A DNA stretch of 64,000 nt from Dyadobacter fermentans (lineage in GTDB: Bacteria > Bacteroidota > Bacteroidia > Cytophagales > Spirosomataceae), in assembly GCF_019924045.1 (NCBI RefSeq), contig NZ_JAHXBN010000011.1, positions 606,633-670,632 of the forward strand. Direction: 5' to 3'. Of the stretch, positions 34,153 through 42,629 are shown one piece after another. Each line of letters opens with the position of its first letter. Within the stretch, counting starts at the first letter, position 1. The position numbers and the translations under genes were made by a program. The notes under the pieces are model-generated. The model searched no databases, was not told where the DNA came from, and saw only the letters and a program-made list of their open reading frames with translations.

Positions 34153-34583
34153 ATGTACACGCCGTGCTCCATGCGCCCTAGCTCATTGCAAATCAGCTTC
34201 ACACCCCAGAAAGAGCGTAACGTCGAAAAATCCTGCTTTTCACCCAGTATTTCCCTCGGCGTACGAAGCCATTTCTCGAATGCCTTCGCATCGCCAAAAA
34301 CTTCGATACCCAGCTCTGCCATGTTTTCAAGCTGGTACAAATGCTCCGAGTACAGCCCTTCAAACGCCTTTTCTTCTTTCAGATACCGGTGCAGAGTCCT
34401 ATCGCTTATATGCAGTATCTCAGCCCATTCCAGCTGTGTAAAAAGCAATTTTTCAGAAAGCGCCTGGAAGCGTTCAACAGGAAAAACATCCACCGTTTTC
34501 CGGGCAACATACAACACTTCTGGCTCCTCCGCTATGCGCAGCGGGGAAACATCCTCGTACTTTTGATACTGTATCGTTTTCAT
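34149..34583 (-). CDS. Xre/MbcA/ParS-type antitoxin (DUF2384)
   Basis: A 144-residue antitoxin. The N-terminal HTH (FTQLEWAEILHISDRTLHRYLKEE) and the C-terminal toxin-binding domain (LENMAELGIEVFGDAKAFEKWLRTPREILG, later FWGVKLICNELGRMEHGVY) are typical for the partner of RES toxins. It is first in the operon, as usual, and would repress it together with the toxin. Confidence 0.92.
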   Translation of the reverse strand: MKTIQYQKYEDVSPLRIAEEPEVLYVARKTVDVFPVERFQALSEKLLFTQLEWAEILHISDRTLHRYLKEEKAFEGLYSEHLYQLENMAELGIEVFGDAKAFEKWLRTPREILGEKQDFSTLRSFWGVKLICNELGRMEHGVYI

Positions 34584-34659
34584 AGCGTCCGAAATTTGTC
34601 AGATTAAGTTACGACTTTTTTCGAAGCTAAACAATAACCTCCGACTCCTCCAAATCTTT

Positions 34660-35820
34660 TTACCAAAGTGTCCGGTTCAATAATTCTGCGGCTCTAAGCA
34701 AGGTTTCGTCATGCTTTGCGAAGCAAAATCTCAGTGTTTTGAAGTCTGTTTCTCCTGCGTAAAAAGCTGAAACGGGGATAGAAGCGACACCAATTTCCCT
34801 GGTAAGACGCTCGGCGAGCGCGAGGTCATTCTCTTCGGAAAGGTTGGCATAGGAAACGTTCTGGAAAAAGCTGCCCTCCGAGGGTTTCAGTAGAAAACCA
34901 ATGTCCTTGATCGCATCATTAAACAAATCCCGTTTACGCTCGTAAAAGGCAGAGAGTGACAGATAATGCTCAGGTTCGTTCAGATATTCGGCTACGGCAA
35001 ATTGCAATGGCGTTACCACACTGAATACCAGGAATTGATGGATCTTCCGAAACTCGGCAGTAAGGTCGGCCGGCGCCAGGCAGTAGCCTAATTTCCAGCC
35101 CGTCGTATGAAAAGTCTTCCCGAAGGACCCGCAGACAAAGCTCCGCCCGGCGAGCGACGGAATGGATGCCACCGAAATGTGCTCGCGTCCGTCAAAAACA
35201 ATATATTCATAAACTTCATCACTGATTACCACCAGATCGTGCTCCTCCGCGAGCGAGGCCAGCGCCTGTAAATCAGATGCCTCCCATACCTTGCCGGTCG
35301 GGTTGTGCGGTGTATTGATGATAATCGCACGTGTCTTATTGGTAACACGCGATTTCACGGTCTCCCAATCGATGGAATCGTATTGCGGATCGAGCGTTAC
35401 GAAAACCGGGATGCCGCCGCTAAGTTCAATGGCCGGTACGTAGCTGTCGTAGGCAGGCTCGAACACGATTACTTCGTCGCCGGGATGCACTACTGTGCTG
35501 ATCGCTACAAACAATGCCTCGGTAGCACCGCTGGTGACGGTAATATCTGTTACAGGATGATATTCGCGGCCGGAAGCTTCGAAAGTCTTCCTGGCAATAG
35601 CCTCGCGTAGCGGCAATGCTCCCGGCATCGGCGCATACTGGTTTTTACCTGATCGCACATGTTTGTCGACCAGCCGCTGTAAATCAGGTGAACAATCGAA
35701 TTCGGGGAAGCCCTGCGCCAGGTTCAGCGCCTTGTGTTCTTCGGCCAGGGCCGACATTTTGGTAAAAATGGTAGTCCCGACGTTGGGAAGCTTCGACTGC
35801 AACCTGTTTTTCAATAACAT
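34660..35820 (-). CDS. PLP-dependent aminotransferase, probably methionine aminotransferase
   Basis: Fold-type I aminotransferase of 386 residues. Signatures: LNLAQGFPEFDCSP, VTSGATEALFVAIS, NTPHNPTGKVW, VISDEVYEYIVFDGREH and the PLP lysine in GSFGKTFHTTGWKLGY. The sequence is closest in pattern to YbdL-type methionine/glutamine transaminases and kynurenine aminotransferases. ATG at 35820 was preferred to a TTG two codons earlier. The likely reaction is transamination of the 2-keto acid formed in methionine salvage. Confidence 0.88.
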   Translation of the reverse strand: MLLKNRLQSKLPNVGTTIFTKMSALAEEHKALNLAQGFPEFDCSPDLQRLVDKHVRSGKNQYAPMPGALPLREAIARKTFEASGREYHPVTDITVTSGATEALFVAISTVVHPGDEVIVFEPAYDSYVPAIELSGGIPVFVTLDPQYDSIDWETVKSRVTNKTRAIIINTPHNPTGKVWEASDLQALASLAEEHDLVVISDEVYEYIVFDGREHISVASIPSLAGRSFVCGSFGKTFHTTGWKLGYCLAPADLTAEFRKIHQFLVFSVVTPLQFAVAEYLNEPEHYLSLSAFYERKRDLFNDAIKDIGFLLKPSEGSFFQNVSYANLSEENDLALAERLTREIGVASIPVSAFYAGETDFKTLRFCFAKHDETLLRAAELLNRTLW

Positions 35821-35922
35821 ATCCAAAAATCCTATTAAACAAATACCGTGTCAGCGGCGAAACCAAAGATAATGCATGGTTGCCTGGCCGACACGGTATG
35901 AATGCCAAATATGTAATTTCTA

Positions 35923-36531
35923 TTACCGACCGTCGTAAACCGCTTTCAAAACAGTCTTAGCGTCCGGCGTATTGTCAAAATTTTCATCTACAAATGCGTA
36001 CCCTACCCGGCGGTCGCGACCGAGGACGAACAGCGAAGGCGTAAAAACTTCTTCCGAAATTCCCGCAATGCGGTCCCAGATCGGGGAGGTTTCAGAAAAT
36101 ACGCCATAGGAACGTGCTACGTTGTAATTTTTATCATGGTAAATCAGCGCTCCCGTGTCCAGCTTCCTGGCAATGCGGCCGATTTCCTTTTGGGATTCAT
36201 TCGTCAATATCAGCAGTTGTCCCCCCAAAGCCTCTATCTGCGGCGCGAGCGCCTTCAAAATTTCCAGGTGTTTGGGCGCGTAACTTCCCCAGCAATTGCA
36301 ATAGAAACTGAGTACAAGCGGCTTGAAACGCACCAGATCGAGCACCGATCGTAAGTCGCTGTCCGACGGAGCGCCCGCCAGCGACGTGACCGGAAACCCT
36401 TCTTCATTCCGGAGATAGAATAGCGGCGCCAGTTCATCCTTTTTGGGTGGTTCAATCTGCTCTTCGGCAATCCGTTGTTTAAGTTGTAAGGTGGACACGT
36501 TGCCCAGTTCGTCTTCAATTTCGTAGTACAT
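35923..36531 (-). CDS. Redoxin (AhpC/TSA-like) domain protein with displaced cysteines
   Basis: A 202-residue protein with a peroxiredoxin/thioredoxin-like fold from about residue 35: LAPLFYLRNEEGFPVTSLAGAPS, then KPLVLSFYCNCWGSYAPKHLEILKAL, GGQLLILTNES and FTPSLFVLGRDRRVGYAFVD. Relatives have FYRGGWCPYC at the active site. Here the aligned stretch reads FYCNCWGSYA: both usual Cys are replaced (Gly82, Ala85) and two Cys appear three to four residues earlier (Cys78, Cys80). The protein has no signal peptide. It may still do redox chemistry through the CxC pair, or may have lost it. Confidence 0.75.
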   Translation of the reverse strand: MYYEIEDELGNVSTLQLKQRIAEEQIEPPKKDELAPLFYLRNEEGFPVTSLAGAPSDSDLRSVLDLVRFKPLVLSFYCNCWGSYAPKHLEILKALAPQIEALGGQLLILTNESQKEIGRIARKLDTGALIYHDKNYNVARSYGVFSETSPIWDRIAGISEEVFTPSLFVLGRDRRVGYAFVDENFDNTPDAKTVLKAVYDGR

Positions 36532-36679
36532 AATGCCAGGGGTCTTCTGATTTCGAAGCTCAAATTTAGCATTAACCTATTTATCCTACAAATTTAATAG
36601 ACTTATTTTACCACCATTATTTTCTAGTATAAAAAATCAATAACCCCTTATAATATTGATCCAAGAGCCACTGAACCCC

Positions 36680-38821
36680 ATGCGCCACCTCAACCTAACC
36701 CTTTGTACGCTATTTTTAATCTTCGTTCCATCCCTGCTTTTCGGGCAAATTATCACCTGGAAAGAAATCCATCCGGGTGTATGGAAGGGCACTGCCGGCA
36801 AACCGGATGCCTATGATCTGCTGAAAGCGGCTGAAACGACCGCCTCGCCTGCGCTTGCTAAACTATCCAAACAAGACTTTCCACTCGACAAATCGGCCAT
36901 TGCATTTCAATTGAATAATGGCAAATCGTACCTCCGCCTTCCGTTGCAGCGGAATGAGCAGCTCTATGGCTTCGGTTTGAATTTCCAGACCATCCACCAG
37001 CGCGGCCGCATTATGCAGCTCCACGCAGATCATTACGGCAAATCGGATAACGGTCGCACACACGCGCCGGTGCCATTTTATGTATCGTCACTGGGCTATG
37101 GTGTCTTCGTAAATTCTGCTAAATACATCGATGTGTACGCGGGCTCGGGCGTGCGCAAGGACAGCAAAACTCCGCCGAGAGTGATGGACCGCAACACCGA
37201 TAAAAATTGGGAAGCGCACCCCTATTCCGACGCGGTCGAAATGCTGATCCCGGCCGAAGGAATTGAAATCTACGTTTTTGCAGGCCCCAAACCCGTCAAT
37301 GCGATCGAACGCTTTAACCTACTGAGCGGCGGAGGCTGCCTGCCGCCACGCTGGGGGCTGGGCTTTACACAGCGCGTCCACCGGCTCTATACCGCCGACC
37401 AGGTGAAACAGGAAGCGAAGGCATTTCAAGAAAAGGGTTATCCACTCGATTTTATCGGCCTTGAACCCGGCTGGCAAACCAAATCCTATCCCTGCACATT
37501 CGAATGGGACCGCTCCCGTTTCCCGGATCCGGCAGGTTTTGTGAAAGATATGGATCAAATGGGTGTCAAAATCAACCTATGGACAAATCCGTACGTCTCG
37601 CCCGATGCCTCTATTTACAAGGCAATAGCTCCCTACACCGGCTCCCACACGGTTTGGAACGGCATTGTCCCGGATTTATCGATGCCACAAGCACGTAAAA
37701 TCCTCTTCGACCAGTTTGAAAAAGAGCACGTCAAAATAGGCGTCAGCGGATACAAGATCGATGAAGTGGATGGTTTCGACTCCTACCTCTGGCCGGATGT
37801 AGCCACCTTTCCCTCGGGCCACTCATCCGAGCAAATCCGCCAGACTTACGGGCTGCTCGTTCAGAAGCACAGTTTTGAAATGTTCCGCCGCAACAACATG
37901 CGTACGTACGGTCTTGTGCGCGCATCCAACGCAGGCGGGGCGTCGTTCCCTTATGTGATCTATAACGACAATTACAGCCATGAAGATTTCATTACCGCGC
38001 TGATCAACAGCGGCTACGCGGGCGTATTATGGACGCCGGAGGTGCGTGCCTCGAAAACGGCCGAAGAATGGCTCCGTCGCTTCCAGACAGTCTGTTTCTC
38101 ACCCATGGCGATGATCAACGCGTGGTCGAGCAGCACGCAGCCGTGGACATTCCCCGAAGTCGCGCCACAGATTAAAGCGTTGGCCGAGCTGAGGATGCGA
38201 ATGATGCCCTACTGGTACTCCGAATTTGCCAAATACCATTACAAAGGCACGCCGCCCTTCCGCGGGATGAATCTCGAAGAAGGTTTTGGAATAAATATGA
38301 AGAAGGAAAAAACAACCACCAACCTCGAAGAAAACCCATACGAAGAAGCGGTTACCCGCGAAGTGAAAGACCAGTACATGGCTGGTGAATACCTGCTGGT
38401 GGCACCGCTGTTTACAGGACAAACTTCCCGAAAAGTGATTTTACCAAAAGGCAAATGGTATGATTTCTACACCGGGAAACTGGCAGGTGACGGCGAAGTG
38501 ATCACCATCAGTCCGGGACTGGATCAGATCCCGGTTTTCGTGAAAGACGGGGGCGTTATTCCGATGATGCCGGCCCTGCTCCACGCGCCGCGGTCGGGTG
38601 CTAAAACGGACATCGAAATCCGGCATTACGGGGAGAAGAATGCCAGTTACAGCCTCTACGACGATGATGGCGAGACGTTTGCCTACGAAAAAGGGGTATT
38701 CTCCTGGCGTACCATTAAAGTGGAACGGCAGGGCGGCCAGTTGAAAGGCAGTATTTCCGCGGCCGAAAATGGCAAGCCGGATACAATCGGTAGTGTTACC
38801 TGGCGATTTATGACGGAATAG
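36680..38821 (+). CDS. Glycoside hydrolase family 31 (alpha-glucosidase/xylosidase type)
   Basis: A secreted 713-residue GH31 enzyme (signal MRHLNLTLCTLFLIFVPSLLFGQ). The N-terminal beta domain has LRLPLQRNEQLYGFGLNFQTI. The barrel has the nucleophile motif YKIDEVDGFD (Asp361), YNDNYSHEDF with the likely acid/base Asp430, and LWTPEVRASKTAEEW. The C-terminal beta domains include YLLVAPLFTGQTSRKVILPKGKWYDFYTG. It releases alpha-linked glucose, xylose or galactose; the specificity is not readable. ATG at 36680 starts the signal peptide. It lies at the edge of the uronate locus and overlaps the convergent NUDIX gene by 14 bases. Confidence 0.92.
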   Translation: MRHLNLTLCTLFLIFVPSLLFGQIITWKEIHPGVWKGTAGKPDAYDLLKAAETTASPALAKLSKQDFPLDKSAIAFQLNNGKSYLRLPLQRNEQLYGFGLNFQTIHQRGRIMQLHADHYGKSDNGRTHAPVPFYVSSLGYGVFVNSAKYIDVYAGSGVRKDSKTPPRVMDRNTDKNWEAHPYSDAVEMLIPAEGIEIYVFAGPKPVNAIERFNLLSGGGCLPPRWGLGFTQRVHRLYTADQVKQEAKAFQEKGYPLDFIGLEPGWQTKSYPCTFEWDRSRFPDPAGFVKDMDQMGVKINLWTNPYVSPDASIYKAIAPYTGSHTVWNGIVPDLSMPQARKILFDQFEKEHVKIGVSGYKIDEVDGFDSYLWPDVATFPSGHSSEQIRQTYGLLVQKHSFEMFRRNNMRTYGLVRASNAGGASFPYVIYNDNYSHEDFITALINSGYAGVLWTPEVRASKTAEEWLRRFQTVCFSPMAMINAWSSSTQPWTFPEVAPQIKALAELRMRMMPYWYSEFAKYHYKGTPPFRGMNLEEGFGINMKKEKTTTNLEENPYEEAVTREVKDQYMAGEYLLVAPLFTGQTSRKVILPKGKWYDFYTGKLAGDGEVITISPGLDQIPVFVKDGGVIPMMPALLHAPRSGAKTDIEIRHYGEKNASYSLYDDDGETFAYEKGVFSWRTIKVERQGGQLKGSISAAENGKPDTIGSVTWRFMTE

Positions 38822-39299
38822 CGCTCACCGCGTCAAGGTCAAGATAACCCGAGTTATAATGTCCTTTTTCAAGAGGATTTTTCGCCAGCACGTCCGCCAG
38901 GAATTCCGGATAGACGCGAATCGAGTGTAAATCATTCACATCGTGCCAGTGAAATAGCAATTCATCCTGCCCTTCCGCACCGATAAAGTCGTCCTGGGAG
39001 GGCAGGTTTTCTATTTGCATTTCAAAATAGAAACCTATTTCATGGTATTTATCGCCGTTATACAGAAAGAAATTCTCTGAAACCCAAAGCATTTCGCCGG
39101 CTTTTGCATCAAGCCCGGTTTCTTCCTGCATTTCACGCTGCAAGGTGTCTTTTGAAAATTCGAACAACTCGCAGCGTCCGCCGGGAAGCGTCCAGAAATT
39201 GTCGGAAGGAGTTTTATGCAGGAGCACCTTGCCATTCACGACGGCCACACCAGCCACTCTGTAATTGAACAATGCTCCATCAATGCGAAGGCTGATCAT
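38808..39299 (-). CDS. NUDIX hydrolase
   Basis: A 163-residue single-domain pyrophosphohydrolase. The Nudix box is intact: GGRCELFEFSKDTLQREMQE followed by ETGL, preceded by FWTLPG. It removes a nucleoside diphosphate or related compound; the substrate is unknown. It ends the minus-strand pair with the LacI regulator, 19 bases apart, and so may share its transcript. Confidence 0.9.
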   Translation of the reverse strand: MISLRIDGALFNYRVAGVAVVNGKVLLHKTPSDNFWTLPGGRCELFEFSKDTLQREMQEETGLDAKAGEMLWVSENFFLYNGDKYHEIGFYFEMQIENLPSQDDFIGAEGQDELLFHWHDVNDLHSIRVYPEFLADVLAKNPLEKGHYNSGYLDLDAVSAIPS

Positions 39300-39318
39300 C
39301 CCTAATGCGTTTTTTTCG

Positions 39319-40353
39319 CTAAACTACCGTTTTTCCGACAGATGACTCCCGTATCGTAAGCACAGTTTTAAGTGAACGCGTTTCGAATTTGTCGTTTTGT
39401 TGCGGATGCTCGATCAGCCTGATCAGCAGCTCTACCGCTTGCTGCCCCATTTCCATTGCAGGCTGCATGACGGTTGTCAACGGCGGATTGAGCAAGTTGG
39501 CCACGCTGATATTGGTGAAACCGACGATCGCCACCTCATCCGGCACCCGGAGCCCTTTTCTTTGAAACACGGACATACAGCCGGTCGTGAGCCGGTCGCT
39601 TGCCGTGAATATGGCGTCCGGCGGCTCGGGCAATGTGAGCAGTTCTTCTATCGCGGCTTCGTTTTCGGCCTCAATTTTGCCCCCATAAAGGCAATACTTC
39701 ACATACGACTCGTCGAATGGAATACCGTAATCTTCCAATGCTTTTTTATAACCCGCGAGCCGCTCGGTGGTGATCGACAGGTAAATGGGGCTGGTCAAAT
39801 GCGCAATTCGCCTGCGCCCGGAGAGGATCAAATGCTCGGTAGCCTCGTAACTTCCCGTAAAGTTGTCGGCTACCACCTTATGTGTCTCGATGTCATTAGG
39901 CACTCGGTCGAGGAACACGATCGGCAGCCCTTTTTCCATTAATTCCTGAAAGTGTACCAGATTGGTCGTGAGGCTCGCCAAAGAAACCAATAGCCCATCC
40001 ACTCTTCTGGAAACCAGATAATTGGTATTTGCCACTTCGCGCTCGTAGGAATCATGGCTTTGGAAGATCACCACATGATAACCCAGGTTATAAGCAATAG
40101 ACTCAATGCCGTTGATAAGCTGCGAAAAAAAGTGGTTCGCAATTTCGGGGATAATGACGCCTATCGACTTGCTTTTGCTATCCTTCAAACTTAGCGCAAT
40201 GGGGTTCGGGCGGTAGTTCATCCGCTCGGCGTACTCCATCACCAGCTTTTTGGTTTCAGGGTTAATCTCGTAGCTATTTCTCAATGCACGTGAGACCGTC
40301 GAGGTCGACAGGTTCAGTGCTTTTGCAATATCCTTAATGGTGATGGTTTCCAA
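39319..40353 (-). CDS. LacI family transcriptional regulator
   Basis: A 344-residue repressor. The HTH and hinge are standard (TIKDIAKALNLSTSTVSRALRN, YEINPETKKLVMEYAERMNYRPNPIALSL), followed by a periplasmic-binding-protein-like sensor (SIGVIIPEIANHFFSQLINGIES, DGLLVSLASL, DAIFTASDRLTTGCMSVFQ). It is divergent from the kduD-exuT operon across a 266-base gap and is the likely regulator of uronate catabolism. No convincing operator palindrome was identified by eye in that gap, which holds no gene. Confidence 0.93.
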   Translation of the reverse strand: METITIKDIAKALNLSTSTVSRALRNSYEINPETKKLVMEYAERMNYRPNPIALSLKDSKSKSIGVIIPEIANHFFSQLINGIESIAYNLGYHVVIFQSHDSYEREVANTNYLVSRRVDGLLVSLASLTTNLVHFQELMEKGLPIVFLDRVPNDIETHKVVADNFTGSYEATEHLILSGRRRIAHLTSPIYLSITTERLAGYKKALEDYGIPFDESYVKYCLYGGKIEAENEAAIEELLTLPEPPDAIFTASDRLTTGCMSVFQRKGLRVPDEVAIVGFTNISVANLLNPPLTTVMQPAMEMGQQAVELLIRLIEHPQQNDKFETRSLKTVLTIRESSVGKTVV

Positions 40354-40619
40354 TGGGAGAAATTGGTTTATTCCAACTTATTATTCGTTTCAAAACATCC
40401 TACCAGCCTCTACCCTGCTATGCCGGACTGCCAATTTATCTCAAAATTTACAATCCTCCGGCTCAACTGACAACGTTCCCGATAACGATTGCACAAAAAA
40501 AGACAATTCGTTATTTGATTTTTCTGATTATTCAGTCTAACATCGTTTGGTTCGGGTCTATTTATTACCGACGCTAAAATTATCGGATACCCCGAAAAAG
40601 ACAAATCACAAACCCATTA

Positions 40620-41390
40620 ATGAATACCGTTAATTTATTTGATCTGACCGGCAAAACAGCATTAGTCACCGGCTGCAACCGTGGCATTGGAAAAGCCATG
40701 GCCGAGGCGCTCGCCGAAGCCGGGGCGGATATTATAGGTGTCGCGTCTTCGGAGTTTAACGAAGGCAGCGAAACAGCACTCGCTATCCGGCAGACCGGAA
40801 GGAGATTCTATCCTTATCAAGCCGACCTGGGTGACCGCGAAAAGCTTTATCAGTTCATTAATCAGGTAAAAAAAGACCACCCGGTTATCGATATCCTTGT
40901 AAATAATGCAGGGATTATCCTTCGTGAACCAGCTGCCGGGCACCCCGATGCGTATTGGGACAAAGTATTGAATATTAATCTCGACGCACCTTTCATTCTC
41001 GCCCGTGAGCTGGGCAAGGAAATGATCGCGCGCGGGTCGGGCAAAGTCATTTTTACGGCGTCGCTCCTCACATTCCAGGGAGGCATTAATGTGCCGGGTT
41101 ATACGGCTTCGAAAAGCGCGATCGGAGGCGTGGTAAAAGCACTGGCCAACGAATGGGCCGGTAAGGGCGTGAATGTGAACGCCATCGCGCCGGGTTATAT
41201 CAATACGGATAATACCGAAGCATTACGGAACGACCCGGTACGCAGCAAATCCATCCTCGACCGCATTCCGGCCGGGCGCTGGGGACTGCCCGAAGACTTT
41301 AAAGGACCAACCTTGTTTCTTGCTTCGGAAGCAGCGAGCTATGTACATGGGACTACATTAACCGTCGACGGCGGCTGGATGGGCCGCTAG
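40620..41390 (+). CDS. kduD: 2-dehydro-3-deoxy-D-gluconate 5-dehydrogenase (KduD)
   Basis: SDR enzyme of 256 residues that reduces 2,5-diketo-3-deoxygluconate (DKII) to 2-keto-3-deoxygluconate (KDG) with NAD(P)H. Motifs: TALVTGCNRGIGKAMAEAL (cofactor), ILVNNAGIILREP, the catalytic FTASLLTFQGG with YTASKSAIGG, and PAGRWGLPEDFKGPTLFLAS. KduI and KdgF directly downstream make the assignment firm. It is the first gene of the uronate operon. Confidence 0.94.
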   Translation: MNTVNLFDLTGKTALVTGCNRGIGKAMAEALAEAGADIIGVASSEFNEGSETALAIRQTGRRFYPYQADLGDREKLYQFINQVKKDHPVIDILVNNAGIILREPAAGHPDAYWDKVLNINLDAPFILARELGKEMIARGSGKVIFTASLLTFQGGINVPGYTASKSAIGGVVKALANEWAGKGVNVNAIAPGYINTDNTEALRNDPVRSKSILDRIPAGRWGLPEDFKGPTLFLASEAASYVHGTTLTVDGGWMGR

Positions 41391-41432
41391 CAAAACCTAT
41401 TAATCCACAGAATTCAAAAAGTAGCCGCATAC

Positions 41433-42263
41433 ATGCAGATCAGATTTGAAAGCAGCCGGAAAGAAGTAGCGCAAATGGATACCGACACCCTGCGCGACAA
41501 TTTCCTTGTCAAAGATATTTTCCGGGATGGCGAAATCCATTTCGTATATAGTCACTACGACCGTGTGATCATCGGCGGTGCCATTCCACTCGAAACTCCG
41601 CTGGCCATACCGGTTTTCGATGCATTAAAAGCCTCCTATTTCCTCGAAAGGCGTGAAATAGGCATTATCAATATCGGCGGCGACGGCGAGGTGATTGTCG
41701 ACGGCGAGCATTTCCCCATCAGCAAGCTCGGTTGTGTTTATGCAGGAAAAGGCACAAAAGAAGTGCTGTTAACCAGTAAAAACCCTTCGGAACCAGCCGC
41801 TTACTACCTGCTATCTTCCCCTGCGCACCACACACGCCCGACACGACTTTTTACCAAAGAAGACGCCACACCCGCTACCGTGGGCAGCATGGAAACTTCG
41901 AATCACCGCACCATTTACAAATACATCCACATGGACGGCATCCAGAGTTGCCAGCTCGTTATGGGGCTTACGGTACTGCAAACGGGCAGCGTTTGGAATA
42001 CCATGCCTTCACACGTGCACGACCGGCGCATGGAAGCGTATTGCTATTTCGACGTACCTGAAAATCAGCGGGTACTGCATTTAATGGGCGAACCTTCTGA
42101 AACCCGACATTTGTGGGTAGCCAACCGGCAGGCGGTGATCTCGCCGCCGTGGTCGATCCACTCGGGCTGCGGCACTTCCAACTATGCATTCATTTGGGGA
42201 ATGGCGGGCGAAAACAAGGATTATACGGACATGGACCCGGTACTGATCGGCGACCTCAGATAA
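41433..42263 (+). CDS. kduI: 5-dehydro-4-deoxy-D-glucuronate isomerase (KduI)
   Basis: Converts 5-keto-4-deoxyuronate (DKI) to DKII. The 276-residue bicupin has MQIRFESSRKEVAQMDTDTLRDNFL at the start and the metal site MPSHVHDRRMEAYCYFDV (His, His, Glu) with a further His in PPWSIHSGCGTSNYAFIWGM. Its stop shares one base with the kdgF start (TAATG). Confidence 0.96.
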   Translation: MQIRFESSRKEVAQMDTDTLRDNFLVKDIFRDGEIHFVYSHYDRVIIGGAIPLETPLAIPVFDALKASYFLERREIGIINIGGDGEVIVDGEHFPISKLGCVYAGKGTKEVLLTSKNPSEPAAYYLLSSPAHHTRPTRLFTKEDATPATVGSMETSNHRTIYKYIHMDGIQSCQLVMGLTVLQTGSVWNTMPSHVHDRRMEAYCYFDVPENQRVLHLMGEPSETRHLWVANRQAVISPPWSIHSGCGTSNYAFIWGMAGENKDYTDMDPVLIGDLR

Positions 42264-42619
42264 TGGAAGCATTCAAACAAAAAGAATTCGTGTCCGACAG
42301 CGAAATCGCCTGGGAAGACCTCGGAGGCGGCCTGAAACGCAAGATCATGGCCTATGACGCCAACTTGATGATGGTGAAAGTCGCATTTGAAAAAGGCGGA
42401 ATCGGTACGTTACACAGCCATTTTCATACGCAGATGAGCTATGTCGAAAGCGGTGAGTTCGAAATCACGATCGGAGAGCGGAAGCAGGTTTTGCGGCAGG
42501 GCGATGTGTATTACATTCCGCCGCATGTCGTGCATGGCGCATTATGTCTTTCGGCCGGTATGCTGGTCGATCTTTTCACGCCCATGCGCGAGGATTTTGT
42601 GAGTATTTCAAAGGTTTAA
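42263..42619 (+). CDS. kdgF: Cupin protein KdgF (uronate linearisation)
   Basis: A 118-residue single cupin. The metal motif is HSHFHTQMSYVESGEFEITIG with the second motif GDVYYIPPHVVHGAL. KdgF turns the cyclic 4,5-unsaturated monouronate into linear DKI. The ATG at 42263 overlaps the kduI stop. The neighbours (KduI and KduD before, unsaturated-glucuronyl hydrolase after) place it exactly at this step. Confidence 0.92.
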   Translation: MEAFKQKEFVSDSEIAWEDLGGGLKRKIMAYDANLMMVKVAFEKGGIGTLHSHFHTQMSYVESGEFEITIGERKQVLRQGDVYYIPPHVVHGALCLSAGMLVDLFTPMREDFVSISKV

Positions 42620-42629
42620 ACCGTTCCAA

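Noticed and set aside
40354..40619. LacI operator in the gap before kduD
   Set aside because: Only weak imperfect symmetry, such as TTGG-N6-CCAA, was found; no convincing palindrome with a central CG.
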